A stretch of DNA of 64,000 nucleotides, from the NCBI GenBank assembly GCA_905193155.1, contig CAJJNQ010000008.1:6039-70038 (forward strand). Direction: 5' to 3'. Positions 8,757 through 17,763 of this stretch are shown here, one piece after another. The notes below the pieces were generated by a model. It was not told where the DNA came from. It saw nothing but the letters and a program-made list of their open reading frames with translations, and did no database searches. The position numbers and the translations under genes are program-made. Numbering within the stretch: the stretch's first letter is position 1; each line of letters starts with the position of its first letter. Origin of the DNA: an uncultured Christensenella sp. Lineage in GTDB: Bacteria > Bacillota > Clostridia > Christensenellales > UBA1750.

Positions 8757-8759
8757 GAC

Positions 8760-10406
8760 TTAATACCTTTCCCGATGATTGTTCGACGGATTGTTTGGGG
8801 CAGTGCGCAAACGCGGTCGTCCGGTGGGCTGATCATAATTCGTCCTCGGATGCGAGGTATAGGGCTCTTCGCGTCCGGTGGGGCGCTGAGAGCGCGGCAG
8901 AGGGTTGGATTGCAGGTGCCCGTATTCGCGCTGTGCGCGGCGGCGGCGCACTTCCTCAGTGCGGCGGGCACGTTCGCGTTCCAGCTTGATACGGTGTGCG
9001 CGGCGAATCTCCACGATCAGCCAGATCACCAGGATGAAAAACAGCACTACGGGAATAATGACCAGCAGATACAGCGGCGACCAGCCGCCGGTAGAAACAT
9101 CGTGGGTGACGACCGTCACGCCGCTGGAAGAGGTGGAACTGGATGCAGGCGTGGCGGAAGGCTCGGTCGAAGGAATCGCCGCAGCAACGGTGCGGCTTGC
9201 GGTCAGGTCAAAGGAAACGGGCTCCATCTCACCGTACTGGAAAACCATCTGGCCGACCACGGAACCCTGCTGCACGGGGGCGGTCACGCCGCCGTCCGGA
9301 TACTGCGTCTGAATATATTGCGAGAAATTGGAACGAATTTCGTTGGCTTCGCTTTCGGTGCAAAGGATTGAAGCGGCTTTGCCGTCCGGATCCGAAAGCT
9401 CCAGCGAAAGCTGCGCATCGTTGGGATCGGCGGCCTCATTGACCTGAACCGAAAGGGGACTTGAGGTATAGATTTCGCTCAGCGGCAACGGAGAATACGC
9501 CGCAAACGCATAGTCCGCCAGATGCTGCGTGTCGATCCACTTGCCTTCGGTTGTGGAACCGAAGACCACCGTGATCACGCGCATATCGCCCTTCTGGCTG
9601 ATGCCCACAAAAGCGCTCTGCGCCGCGTCGGTGTAGCCGGTTTTGCCGCCCAGCATGTATTCGTACTCGAATTTCTCGCCGCTGCCGGGCAGCATCTTGT
9701 TGGTGTTTTTGAAGGAATAGTCGCGCGTTGTGCCGTCCGGCTTTTTGGCGTGGATGGTATAGTTGCGCGTTCCGATGATTTCCATGAACTCCGGATGCTT
9801 GGAAGCTTCCAGCACAATCTTGTAGTAATCCTCGGCCGTCGTGTAATGGTCTTTGTCGGGAAGACCGTTGGGATTGTTGAAATGCGTGTTGACGCAGCCA
9901 AGCTCTGCCGCGCGTTCGTTCATCAGCACGGCAAAATCTGCCGCCGTTCCCGAAACCGCCTGCGCCAGTGCGACCGCCGCATCGTTTCCGCTTTTGAGCA
10001 GCAGGCCGTAGAGCAGTTCGCGCACGGTCAGGATTTCTCCGTCCTCCAGATAGATCGAGGTTTCGCCCACCATGCAGCTTTTGGTCACGGTGACTTCCTG
10101 ATCCATGTCCAGGTTTTCCAGCGCCAGCAGCGCGGTCATGACTTTTGTGGTGGAAGCAGGATAGATTTTGCGATCCGGCTCCTTGCTGAACAGCACGCGC
10201 CCGTTGGAGGCGTCCACCGCGACGGCGCTGGTGGCATAAAGCATATCCGCATTCAGCCGCGCCGGGTTGGAGGAGGAGTAGTTCGCCGGGGAAGAATTAG
10301 GTCTGGCCTTATAGCTTGCCGCCAGGCAGACCTGCGGCAGCAGTGTTAGGGTCAGCAGAAAAATCCCCGCTATTTTCAGTTTCCATCGCATTTTTGACAA
10401 CTTCAA
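8760..10406 (-). CDS. D-alanyl-D-alanine carboxypeptidase (DacF/PBP5-like) with C-terminal anchor
   Basis: 548 residues. A signal peptide occupies about 1-30. The S11 peptidase domain has SxxK at 85-88 (STTK), SGN at 139-141 and KTG at 255-257. A beta-rich domain follows, then a Ser/Thr/Pro linker, a membrane segment (about 448-472) and a very basic, Arg/Pro-rich cytoplasmic tail of about 75 residues. It trims the terminal D-Ala of peptidoglycan stems outside the membrane. The start is TTG with GAGGAT just upstream. The true membrane segment plus long basic tail is unusual; PBP5-type enzymes normally end in an amphipathic helix. Confidence 0.92.
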   Translation of the reverse strand: MKLSKMRWKLKIAGIFLLTLTLLPQVCLAASYKARPNSSPANYSSSNPARLNADMLYATSAVAVDASNGRVLFSKEPDRKIYPASTTKVMTALLALENLDMDQEVTVTKSCMVGETSIYLEDGEILTVRELLYGLLLKSGNDAAVALAQAVSGTAADFAVLMNERAAELGCVNTHFNNPNGLPDKDHYTTAEDYYKIVLEASKHPEFMEIIGTRNYTIHAKKPDGTTRDYSFKNTNKMLPGSGEKFEYEYMLGGKTGYTDAAQSAFVGISQKGDMRVITVVFGSTTEGKWIDTQHLADYAFAAYSPLPLSEIYTSSPLSVQVNEAADPNDAQLSLELSDPDGKAASILCTESEANEIRSNFSQYIQTQYPDGGVTAPVQQGSVVGQMVFQYGEMEPVSFDLTASRTVAAAIPSTEPSATPASSSTSSSGVTVVTHDVSTGGWSPLYLLVIIPVVLFFILVIWLIVEIRRAHRIKLERERARRTEEVRRRRAQREYGHLQSNPLPRSQRPTGREEPYTSHPRTNYDQPTGRPRLRTAPNNPSNNHRERY

Positions 10407-10437
10407 CCAATCCTCTCATCAGGGTATTATTAAAATT

Positions 10438-10466
10438 AGTATATCACTTTTTTTCCAGCCTGTATA
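10438..10466 (-). promoter_or_regulatory. Candidate promoter of the carboxypeptidase gene
   Basis: On the minus strand TATACA (10461-10466), a 17-base spacer and TATACT (10438-10443), about 30 bases before the TTG start. The -35 is weak. Confidence 0.5.
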
Positions 10467-10525
10467 GTTCCGGCCCGTTACAGATTTGTTTCAGCGCGTC
10501 CGGAACGGTTCGGGGCAAGAATTGT

Positions 10526-10554
10526 TTGCATTGCCCCTCTTTCGATGTTACAAT
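10526..10554 (+). promoter_or_regulatory. Promoter of the two-component/GerMN operon
   Basis: TTGCAT at 10526-10531, 17-base spacer, TACAAT at 10549-10554. It leaves a leader of about 80 bases before the GTG at 10644. Confidence 0.75.
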
Positions 10555-10643
10555 ATCATAGGAAACGCACTGAAAAACAGGGCGGCAAAAGAGAAGCGGA
10601 AACGGCAAAAGCGCACGAAGGAACGCGCGGGAGGGAAGTAAAA

Positions 10644-11333
10644 GTGGCAAAAAGACTGCTGTTGGTGGACGACGAAGCCGCCATCATAAAGGGCCTTAAA
10701 TTTTCACTGGAACAGGACGGATACGAGATACTGACCGCCTACGACGGGGCGGAAGCGCTTGAAAAATTCCGCAGCAACCACGTTGATCTGATCCTGTTGG
10801 ACGTGATGCTGCCGGTGATGGACGGGATCGAAGTCTGTCAGCGCATCCGTGAGGAATCCAACGTGCCCATCATCATGCTCACCGCAAAGGGCGAAGATAT
10901 GGATAAGATCCTCGGCTTGGAATACGGCGCGGACGATTATATGACCAAGCCGTTCAACATTCTGGAAGTCAAGGCGCGCATCAAGACCATCCTGCGCCGC
11001 ATGGGCGCGCCGCGCGAAAAAGAGGAGAGCAATATCCTGACGGTGCACGAATTGAGCGTCAATCAGGATCTGCGCTCGGTCACGCTCCGCGGGCAGGAAG
11101 TCAATCTCACCGCCAAGGAATTTGATATGCTGCGCCTGTTCATCACCAATCGCGGCAAGGTTTACAGCCGCGAACAGCTGCTGGAAGCGCTTTGGAGCAA
11201 CGAATATGCGGGAGATCTGCGCACGGTGGACGTGCATATCCGCCGCCTGCGTGAAAAGATCGAGCCCACGCCTTCCAAGCCGGAGTATATCCTGACCAAG
11301 TGGGGAGTTGGATACTATTTCACCGATAAATAA
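10644..11333 (+). CDS. OmpR/PhoB-family response regulator
   Basis: 229 residues. The receiver has the acidic pair D9-D10, phospho-acceptor D53 (LLDVMLP) and K102 (TKPF). The C-terminal winged helix ends in RTVDVHIRRLREKIEP and GVGYYF. GTG at 10644 is taken as the start because the receiver begins there; the open frame extends to 10545 with a polar tail unlike the family. It overlaps the kinase gene by 26 bases, so the pair is translationally coupled. It resembles WalR/PhoP-type regulators in general, but the target genes are not known. Confidence 0.93.
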   Translation: MAKRLLLVDDEAAIIKGLKFSLEQDGYEILTAYDGAEALEKFRSNHVDLILLDVMLPVMDGIEVCQRIREESNVPIIMLTAKGEDMDKILGLEYGADDYMTKPFNILEVKARIKTILRRMGAPREKEESNILTVHELSVNQDLRSVTLRGQEVNLTAKEFDMLRLFITNRGKVYSREQLLEALWSNEYAGDLRTVDVHIRRLREKIEPTPSKPEYILTKWGVGYYFTDK

Positions 11334-12819
11334 GCCCCGTTTCAGTATCCGCTGGAAGCTGGTGCTGGTGTATCTGGGATTGATTTCCATCGCTTTCGGG
11401 CTGGTTGTCTGGGCCGTGATGAACATCACTGGCACTTACCTCATCAATCAGCGCGTCAGCGAGGAAATGCAGGCGGCGGACGACCTTGCGTTGGAAGTCA
11501 CGCCCTATGTCAAAAGTGCGGACGCCGATCAGATGTATTCACTGCTGGTGCAGCGCGGGCGCGAAAACGGTGCGCGCATTTTGATCCTCGATTCCGCAGG
11601 CACGGTTTGGGTCGATACCCTTTCCGAGCTCAACGGCGTGCGCCTGGGTCACGGCGAAGTAACGGACGTCATCAGCCAGCAGATGGATCGCTCTTACGGA
11701 TTCCATCAGGTGGAGGGCGGAGTGACGCTGCTGCCCGGCGAATGGATCGGTTATTATACCTCTGCCGTCACCGATAAGGGCGAGTGCATCGGCGTGGTGA
11801 TGATGATTTCCTCTTTAAACGAACTGACGCATAGTATGGCGCGCATCCAATATAACATTATCGTGTTCTTTGTGGTGGTGCTGGTGATCGTGATGCTGGT
11901 GGGTCTTTATTTCAGCACGGTCATCACCAATCCCATCAACGAGCTCAACAACCTCATGCAGCAAACCGCGCGCACGGGCTTTTCCGTTCGGGCCGATCCC
12001 AAGGGGAATGACGAAATCGCTCAGCTCGGCCGTACCTTCAACATGATGAGCGAAAAGCTGCAAAATATCGACCAGATGCGCAACGATTTCATCTCTAACG
12101 CATCGCACGAATTGAAAACGCCGCTTTCCGCCATGAAGATCCTGATCGAGTCACTACTGCATCAGGAAAATCCTGATCCGGCGACTACGCGAGATTTTCT
12201 GGGGGATATCAATCAGGAGATCGATCGGCTTTCCGCCATTGTGGGCGATTTGCTCACGATTGTGCGCTTTGACAGCCGCAGCGAGAAGCTCCAGATGGAA
12301 CCCATTGCGCTGGATGAACTGATGTTTGATACCCTGGGGCGGCTCAATCCCGTTGCGGACCGCGCGGGCATCACGGTGGAGCCTTCCTGCGACGAGCTCT
12401 GCTTCGTCTCCGGTGATCCCGTCAAGCTTCAGCAGGTAATCTATAACCTGGTGGATAACGCCATCAAATATACGCCGCGCGGCGGAAATGTGTGGGTAAA
12501 TCTGTTTACATCGAGCGGACGCGCGGTGCTGGAAGTCAAGGACAACGGCATCGGCATTCCGAAGGAGAGTCTTCCGCATCTGTTTGAGCGTTTTTACCGC
12601 GTAGATAAGGCGCGCTCCCGCTCTACGGGCGGCACAGGACTGGGACTTTCCATCGTGCAGTCCATCGTGCACCTGCACGGCGGCGATATCGAAGTCGAAT
12701 CGGAGGAAAACGTCGGAACGACCTTCCGCGTATACCTGCCGCTGGTGGACGATCCTTACGCAGACTATGTGGACGATGAAGAGGAGGAGCAGACCGCTCA
12801 TGACGAAGAGAAGAAATAA
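11308..12819 (+). CDS. Sensor histidine kinase with HAMP domain
   Basis: 503 residues from a TTG start. Membrane segments lie at about 18-40 and 183-206 with an extracytoplasmic sensor domain of some 140 residues between them. HAMP follows (about 204-256), then HisKA with H267 (SNASHELKTPL), and a HATPase domain with the N, G1 (VKDNGIGIP) and G2 (GTGLGLS) boxes. There is no PAS domain between HAMP and HisKA, unlike WalK. It should phosphorylate the regulator encoded just upstream. The tail is strongly acidic (DDEEEE). Confidence 0.93.
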   Translation: MDTISPINKPRFSIRWKLVLVYLGLISIAFGLVVWAVMNITGTYLINQRVSEEMQAADDLALEVTPYVKSADADQMYSLLVQRGRENGARILILDSAGTVWVDTLSELNGVRLGHGEVTDVISQQMDRSYGFHQVEGGVTLLPGEWIGYYTSAVTDKGECIGVVMMISSLNELTHSMARIQYNIIVFFVVVLVIVMLVGLYFSTVITNPINELNNLMQQTARTGFSVRADPKGNDEIAQLGRTFNMMSEKLQNIDQMRNDFISNASHELKTPLSAMKILIESLLHQENPDPATTRDFLGDINQEIDRLSAIVGDLLTIVRFDSRSEKLQMEPIALDELMFDTLGRLNPVADRAGITVEPSCDELCFVSGDPVKLQQVIYNLVDNAIKYTPRGGNVWVNLFTSSGRAVLEVKDNGIGIPKESLPHLFERFYRVDKARSRSTGGTGLGLSIVQSIVHLHGGDIEVESEENVGTTFRVYLPLVDDPYADYVDDEEEEQTAHDEEKK

Positions 12820-13780
12820 ACGGGCGTTCTTTGCGCTGTTTGCGGTGCTGATGCTCTTTTTGACGGGCTGCTCCGGTCAGTATTACGGCGGCATCGCCGA
12901 GCGCACGGACGGTCTGGAGGACGCCTACACCGAGGATATCCTGCCGGAAAGCCAGAATACCTCCTATGGCAGCAAGGTTTCCGCAACGCTCTATTTCCGC
13001 TATCTTTCCGAAGATCTCCTGGCGGGCGTGGAGCAGGAATTCACCGTCACGGCGGAAAATACGATTGAAGAATTGGTTGTGCAGGCGCTGATCGACGGCC
13101 CGCAGGATACGCAGTATCAGTTCAATGCGCTGATCAGCCCGGATACGGAACTGGTGTCCGTCAAGGAGCAGAGCGGCTATCTTTCCGTGACGCTTTCTGA
13201 AAAATTTCTCGAGAAGATGAGTCAAAGCATCGAAAGCGAGGAGATGCGCCGCCGCTTGGCCGTGCAGTCCATCGTCAATTCCATTACTTCTATTGGCAAT
13301 TATAGCCGCGTGCTCATCCTGATTGATGAGAGCGGAAACGGAAACGGCGAACGATTGACCTACGCTGAGGCAGGTTGGGAGGACAAGGGGGAACGCACCA
13401 TCGAGCCGTTGTCTTTGGACGATTCTGTGATCTTGACTCCGGAACGCGTGATGGAGATCGTAATGCGCAGCGTGGTAGAGAAGGACTATGAACGTTTGAG
13501 CTATTATTTAGCAGAACGGGATTATGATGGGCAGAATTGTCCTTCCCGTTCAGAATATACGGAGCTGCTCAGTACAAAGCCCTCCATCGTGAGCTTTGAA
13601 TTGGCGAACCCCGTGATAACGTCCGGAAATGGGAAGCATGCAGCTGCGTTGCTGAACCTGACCTATATTGATTCGGGCGGACACACGGTAGAGCTGAATG
13701 ATTTGCCCGTGCGTATGGTCTATCAGGATGTATGGAAAGTCAGTTTCTCGTCGCTGAACGCGATGTTCCCGGAGAATTGA
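12800..13780 (+). CDS. GerMN-domain lipoprotein
   Basis: 326 residues. A lipobox LTGC puts the lipidated Cys at position 24. A GerMN domain covers about 60-175 (TLYFRYLSEDLL, VQALIDGPQD, LSVTLSEKFLE). The second half is a less familiar alpha/beta region, possibly NTF2-like. GerMN proteins are envelope proteins of spores, but they also accompany kinases. ATG at 12800 overlaps the kinase end by 20 bases, so the lipoprotein is probably made with the kinase and may modulate it, by analogy with LpqB next to MtrAB in actinobacteria (inference). Confidence 0.85.
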   Translation: MTKRRNKRAFFALFAVLMLFLTGCSGQYYGGIAERTDGLEDAYTEDILPESQNTSYGSKVSATLYFRYLSEDLLAGVEQEFTVTAENTIEELVVQALIDGPQDTQYQFNALISPDTELVSVKEQSGYLSVTLSEKFLEKMSQSIESEEMRRRLAVQSIVNSITSIGNYSRVLILIDESGNGNGERLTYAEAGWEDKGERTIEPLSLDDSVILTPERVMEIVMRSVVEKDYERLSYYLAERDYDGQNCPSRSEYTELLSTKPSIVSFELANPVITSGNGKHAAALLNLTYIDSGGHTVELNDLPVRMVYQDVWKVSFSSLNAMFPEN

Positions 13781-13789
13781 GGAGAGGGC

Positions 13790-15220
13790 ATGAAAAAAAG
13801 GTTTCTGGCCTGCGGGCTGTGCGCGCTGATGCTGCTGAGCGCAGTGCGTGCGAGCGCGGTGCGCGGAAAGGACGTTTTCCATGACGATAGCGTCGTCCGC
13901 AGTGTAACGACGGTCGTCTATTGCCTCAGTGAGGATCGCTATCGTTTGGTGCCCGAGGTGCGCACCATTCAGATCCTGGGCGGGGAGACGCTGCTGTCCG
14001 TGCTGGCCAACGAGGTTTTGCAGCCCTCTGTCAGCGATAATCTCGTCTCGGCCATGTCAGAGCGCGCGCGCTTTGCCGTGCTTTCCGTGATGCAGACCGG
14101 GCGCGTAGCCACGGTGGATTTGGGCGGAGACGCAGACCTTCTGCAAATCTACGAGCTGTTCTGTCTGAAAGCGGCGCTGGTCAACACGCTGATCGAGACG
14201 GGCTTGGTGGATTATGTCAATGTCCTGATCGGCGGGCGCGAGGTGCCCACCAATGATCTGCCTACCGGCACGATGACGCGCTTTTCGGAGGATCTGCAAT
14301 CCGCTTGGGTCGAGCATGAAAACGAGGGCGTGGCTTCGCTGCGCTCAACGGATTATACGTTCAAGCGCGACGTGACGCTTTATTTTACCAATACGGAATC
14401 CAATTTGATGCTGGCGGAGGTGCGGCAGCTGACCTTCACCCGGTCGGATTTGGCCAGCCCAGTCATCCGCGCGCTGATCAGCGGGCCGTCCAATTCCTCA
14501 TCGCTTCGGCGCGGCTATCCTTCCTCGGCACAGATCGTTGGCACGCCTTCGATCGAGGCGGAGGACGGGAGCAATTCCTTCCTGGACGTCAGCTTTTCCT
14601 ATGAGATGGCGAGCGTGCTGGGCGGCACGCAGCGGGTGCGACGGGCGACGCTGGCGCCGCTGGTCATTACGCTGACGAGCTTTCTGCCGGAAACCGACGC
14701 GGTCTGCATCCGTGTCAATCGGCGTCCGCTCGACAGCTTGATCGAGGAGGACGGCAACGGCCGAATGCTTTACCGCGAACAGTTTGAAGGGTATATCGGC
14801 CGAACGGTCGAGCTCTATTTCCCCAACGGAGACGGCACGCTGGCCAAGGTCACGCGCGCCGTGCCGCAGAATTTGAGTACGCTGCGCGACCTTGCCGAGC
14901 AGCTCTTCATCATCCCGGAGGGCGCGCTGCCCGCTTTCCCGGAGGGGGTTGCTTCGGAGCACCTGCTGGGTGCGTTCATGATGGATGATACCGCCGTACT
15001 GAACTTGAGCCGTGAGGGAGCAGAATTGTTTGCAGGGCTGGACGCGGATCAGGAGCGCGCCTGTATCTTCAGCATTGTCAATACCCTGACCGGATACGAC
15101 GGCGTTTCCCGTGTGCAGTTCCTTGTGGAGGGAAGGCGCGTTCGTTCGCTGGCCAATGTGATCAGCGTCCATGGGCCGTTGGTGCGCAATCCCGGCGTTG
15201 TGAATACGGCGTTGAACTAA
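13790..15220 (+). CDS. Second GerMN-type secreted protein
   Basis: 476 residues with a signal peptide (about 1-24) and no lipobox. At least two GerMN-like units are visible: one starting around residue 60, another around 190-310 (VTLYFTNTESNLMLAEVRQL, VIRALISGPSNSSSLRRGYP, FLDVSFSYEM), and a third possible one at about 340-460 (VELYFPNGDG, LLGAFMMDDTAVLNLS). It lies 9 bases after the lipoprotein gene with a GAGGAGAGG ribosome site. Tandem GerMN modules suggest a wall or membrane-surface role tied to the upstream two-component system. Confidence 0.8.
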   Translation: MKKRFLACGLCALMLLSAVRASAVRGKDVFHDDSVVRSVTTVVYCLSEDRYRLVPEVRTIQILGGETLLSVLANEVLQPSVSDNLVSAMSERARFAVLSVMQTGRVATVDLGGDADLLQIYELFCLKAALVNTLIETGLVDYVNVLIGGREVPTNDLPTGTMTRFSEDLQSAWVEHENEGVASLRSTDYTFKRDVTLYFTNTESNLMLAEVRQLTFTRSDLASPVIRALISGPSNSSSLRRGYPSSAQIVGTPSIEAEDGSNSFLDVSFSYEMASVLGGTQRVRRATLAPLVITLTSFLPETDAVCIRVNRRPLDSLIEEDGNGRMLYREQFEGYIGRTVELYFPNGDGTLAKVTRAVPQNLSTLRDLAEQLFIIPEGALPAFPEGVASEHLLGAFMMDDTAVLNLSREGAELFAGLDADQERACIFSIVNTLTGYDGVSRVQFLVEGRRVRSLANVISVHGPLVRNPGVVNTALN

Positions 15221-15235
15221 ATTGAGGTCGGATCC

Positions 15236-16264
15236 ATGCTCAATTATAAAGATTACTTTAGCAAGCTTCGCAGTGGGGAACTGCCGCAAGCGCTGCTTTT
15301 TGACGGTGAAGAGGAGTATACCAAGGATAGCGCCCTGGCGCAGCTGCGTGCCAAGGTGCTTCCCGAAGGGTTGGAGGAGATGAACGAAACCCCGCTCTCC
15401 GGCACAGCCTCTGCCGCCGAAATCGTAGATGCGTGTGAAATGCTTCCATTTCTGTCGCCGAAGCGCCTGGTTGTGGTGCGCGGCAGCGCGCTGGTGCAGA
15501 AAACACAGGGCGCGGCCAAAGACGAGGGGCTTGACCGTCTGCTGCAATACCTCGATCATCTGCCGGAGCATGTCATTCTGCTGTTTTTCTGCCGCGGAAA
15601 GGCGGACCGAACCAAGAAAGTGACAGCGCGGATCGAGGGTCTGGGCGGGCGTGTGGACTTTGCTCCGCTGGACGCAAAGGATAAGAACATCTGGCTCAAC
15701 CGGCAGCTCAAAGCTTATAACAAGACCATGAGCCGTCAGGCAGCTGAAAAATTCCTCTCCCGCGTCGATCCCCTGCTCACACCCACCTTGCAGGAGCTGC
15801 AAAAGGTGCTCTCCTTTGTGGGCGACCGCATGGAGATCGAGGAAGCCGACGTCGAGGCGGTGACATCACCCACGATAGACGATCGTCTCTTCACGATGTT
15901 TGACGATCTCATCAACGGCAATGCGCAGGGCGCGCTGACAATTCTTAAAAACCTTCTTACACAGAAGAATACCGATACTGTGCAGCTCCTCACGCCGTTG
16001 ACCAACCGCATTCGACAGATGTACGACTATAAGGTGCTGAAAGGAAAGGGATATGCCGACCGGGAGATCCCAGAGGCGACCGGCATCAAGCCCAATATCC
16101 TCTGGCTTTTCGAAAAGCAGACGCGCTTTTTTTCCGAAGCGCAGCTCAAGGAGTATCTGCTGCTGTGCGTGCAGATGGATTACGAGTTTAAGTCCGGCCT
16201 GATCTCCGACGAGAGCGCGCTGGATACAATCGTGATGGCGCTGGTGAACCGGAAAAAGAAATAA
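15236..16264 (+). CDS. holA: DNA polymerase III subunit delta
   Basis: 342 residues, the family length. It is part of the clamp loader that opens the DnaN ring. Features are the N-terminal FDGEEEYTKDSALAQL region (YLxYGxexyl-like), the middle helical domain with TLQELQKVLSF, and the C-terminal LLTPLTNRIRQMYDYK and KEYLLLCVQMDYEFKSG stretches. It follows the GerMN gene by 15 bases and ends at a terminator. In Bacillota holA is usually next to rpsT on the opposite strand, as here, which supports the call. Confidence 0.92.
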   Translation: MLNYKDYFSKLRSGELPQALLFDGEEEYTKDSALAQLRAKVLPEGLEEMNETPLSGTASAAEIVDACEMLPFLSPKRLVVVRGSALVQKTQGAAKDEGLDRLLQYLDHLPEHVILLFFCRGKADRTKKVTARIEGLGGRVDFAPLDAKDKNIWLNRQLKAYNKTMSRQAAEKFLSRVDPLLTPTLQELQKVLSFVGDRMEIEEADVEAVTSPTIDDRLFTMFDDLINGNAQGALTILKNLLTQKNTDTVQLLTPLTNRIRQMYDYKVLKGKGYADREIPEATGIKPNILWLFEKQTRFFSEAQLKEYLLLCVQMDYEFKSGLISDESALDTIVMALVNRKKK

Positions 16265-16270
16265 AGAAAG

Positions 16271-16313
16271 CCCGCTGCCTGTCCCTTTGAGAAGAGGGCG
16301 GGCGGCGGGTTTT
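16271..16313 (+). terminator. Terminator after holA
   Basis: CCCGCTGCC at 16271-16279 pairs with GGCGGCGGG at 16301-16309 (one G-U pair), followed by TTTT. Confidence 0.7.
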
Positions 16314-16330
16314 CTCTCTTGCGGTTAGAT

Positions 16331-16370
16331 AGAAAAAGAACCGATTTCTGCGATAAGAAATCGGTTCTTT
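16331..16370 (-). terminator. Terminator of rpsT
   Basis: Perfect 14-base stem (16335-16348 with 16357-16370) and 8-base loop. On the minus strand it is followed by a T-rich run (A-rich at 16333-16337). Confidence 0.9.
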
Positions 16371-16386
16371 ACTTGAAACGCGATGA

Positions 16387-16653
16387 TTACACGTTCGCCT
16401 TCGCAGCAGCGCGCGCGAACTGAGCCTTCTTGTGGTTGGCAGCATTCTTGTGCATGATGTGCTTCGCAGCAGCCTTATCGACGGCAGCGGAGGCCACACG
16501 CAGCTGGCTCTCGATCTGAGCGGCGTCGCCTGCGGCAACGGTAGCGTCAAACTTCTTGATCGTGGTCTTGACGGAAGACTTCACCATGCGGTTCTGCAGG
16601 TTCTTGGTTTCCGTAACCTTGACGCGCTTAATCGCAGACTTGATATTCGGCAT
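16387..16653 (-). CDS. rpsT: Ribosomal protein bS20
   Basis: 88 residues, highly basic and alanine-rich. It starts MPNIKSAIKRVKV, includes the NRMVKSSVKTTIKKF helix, and HKNAANHKKAQFARA lies at the C-terminus, all diagnostic for S20, which binds 16S rRNA early in 30S assembly. A GGGGGTG site lies 6 bases before ATG. It is a single-gene unit with a strong promoter and terminator, convergent with holA. Confidence 0.97.
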   Translation of the reverse strand: MPNIKSAIKRVKVTETKNLQNRMVKSSVKTTIKKFDATVAAGDAAQIESQLRVASAAVDKAAAKHIMHKNAANHKKAQFARAAAKANV

Positions 16654-16689
16654 TCTTTTTCACCCCCTCAGTCCAAATCGACAATGATT

Positions 16690-16718
16690 ATCATACCATC
16701 TATTGCGCCCGATTGCAA
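16690..16718 (-). promoter_or_regulatory. Promoter of rpsT
   Basis: On the minus strand TTGCAA (16713-16718), 17 bases, TATGAT (16690-16695); the start codon is about 40 bases downstream. Confidence 0.75.
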
Positions 16719-16818
16719 GAAGAAATTCGAAATTATCACGAACTTAACGGCGGGTAAAAGACATAGGATGGGCAGAATAAGCCTGAAATCATCTTTTTCA
16801 AGGAGATCGAGCAGGAAT

Positions 16819-17712
16819 ATGGACGAAAGAAGAACCGACCTTGCGCTGGAAGCGAGAGAACTGAGCGGAGATACGCCCGGCGTGGAGGAAGAGACGGAGC
16901 GCTGCGGCAAAGCCGTGGTGACGAGAGTGCGCGTCCGCACGCAGCAGGGCGCAGAAAAAATCGGGAAACCCATCGGCACCTATATCACCATCGAGCAGAA
17001 GGATCTTTGCAGCAAGGAGGCGCAGGCGGACGGGAGCCTTTCCCGGTGCCTTGCGGAGCAGATTTCATCGCTGCTGCACCTGGAAAAAGGCGATTGTGTG
17101 CTGGTAGCCGGTTTAGGAAATCGAAGCCTTACCCCGGATTCTCTCGGCCCCCGCGCAGCGCGGGAGGTGCTGGTCTCCCGGCACATTTTTTGTCAGCTTC
17201 CACAGGTGATGGATGAGCGCGTTCGCCCCGTCTGCGTATTGACGCCGGGCGTGACGGGAGAGACCGGCCTGGAAACGGGCGAGGTGATCCGCGCCGTCGT
17301 GCGCAGCGTGCATCCTGCCTGCGTCGTCGTGATCGATGCGTTGGCGGCACGCAGCACCGAGCGCATTCTATCTACCGTGCAGATCACGGACGCGGGGGTG
17401 ATTCCCGGCTCCGGCGTGGGCAACCATCGTATCGGATTGACTCAGGAAACGCTGGATGTACCGGTGATTGCCATCGGGATACCAATGGTTGTGCATGCAG
17501 CCACGATTCTGCGCGACGCGCTGGAAAAGCTGATGGGAACGCCGCTGCGGACCGACGCGCTGCTGCAAAGCATGGAGTGCAGCAATCTCGTTGTGACGCC
17601 TGTCATGATTGACGAGGCAGTGCAAAACGCAGCTGCGCTGCTGGCCGAGGGGGTGGATCTGGCGCTGCACCCACAGCTTTCCCGTGAAGAATTGCGCCTG
17701 ATGCGCATATGA
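16819..17712 (+). CDS. gpr: Germination protease (GPR)
   Basis: 297 residues. It degrades the small acid-soluble proteins that coat spore DNA after germination. Family marks are the N-terminal RRTDLALEARE, LVAGLGNRSLTPDSLGPRA, LTPGVTGETGLETGEV, VVVIDALAARSTERI and PGSGVGNHR. The protein is made as a zymogen that self-cleaves near its N-terminus. ATG at 16819 is chosen by homology; AAGGAG lies rather far upstream (13 bases), so another start cannot be excluded. The open frame extends to 16432, but that part is antisense to rpsT. Its presence is firm evidence for an endospore former. Confidence 0.93.
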   Translation: MDERRTDLALEARELSGDTPGVEEETERCGKAVVTRVRVRTQQGAEKIGKPIGTYITIEQKDLCSKEAQADGSLSRCLAEQISSLLHLEKGDCVLVAGLGNRSLTPDSLGPRAAREVLVSRHIFCQLPQVMDERVRPVCVLTPGVTGETGLETGEVIRAVVRSVHPACVVVIDALAARSTERILSTVQITDAGVIPGSGVGNHRIGLTQETLDVPVIAIGIPMVVHAATILRDALEKLMGTPLRTDALLQSMECSNLVVTPVMIDEAVQNAAALLAEGVDLALHPQLSREELRLMRI

Positions 17713-17733
17713 CAAAGAGATTCTGCATATCTT
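17705..17733 (+). promoter_or_regulatory. Candidate mother-cell (sigma-E type) promoter of spoIIP
   Basis: GCATATG at 17705-17711, 14-base spacer and CATATCTT at 17726-17733 resemble the sigma-E pattern (xMATATT, N14-15, CATACAxT). It overlaps the end of gpr. It is a consensus match by eye only. Confidence 0.4.
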
Positions 17734-17763
17734 CCATACCAAGAGGGGCAGGAGGGGATGTGC

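Noticed and set aside
16432..16818. Upstream extension of the gpr frame
   Set aside because: It is antisense to rpsT and the GPR family starts near 16819.
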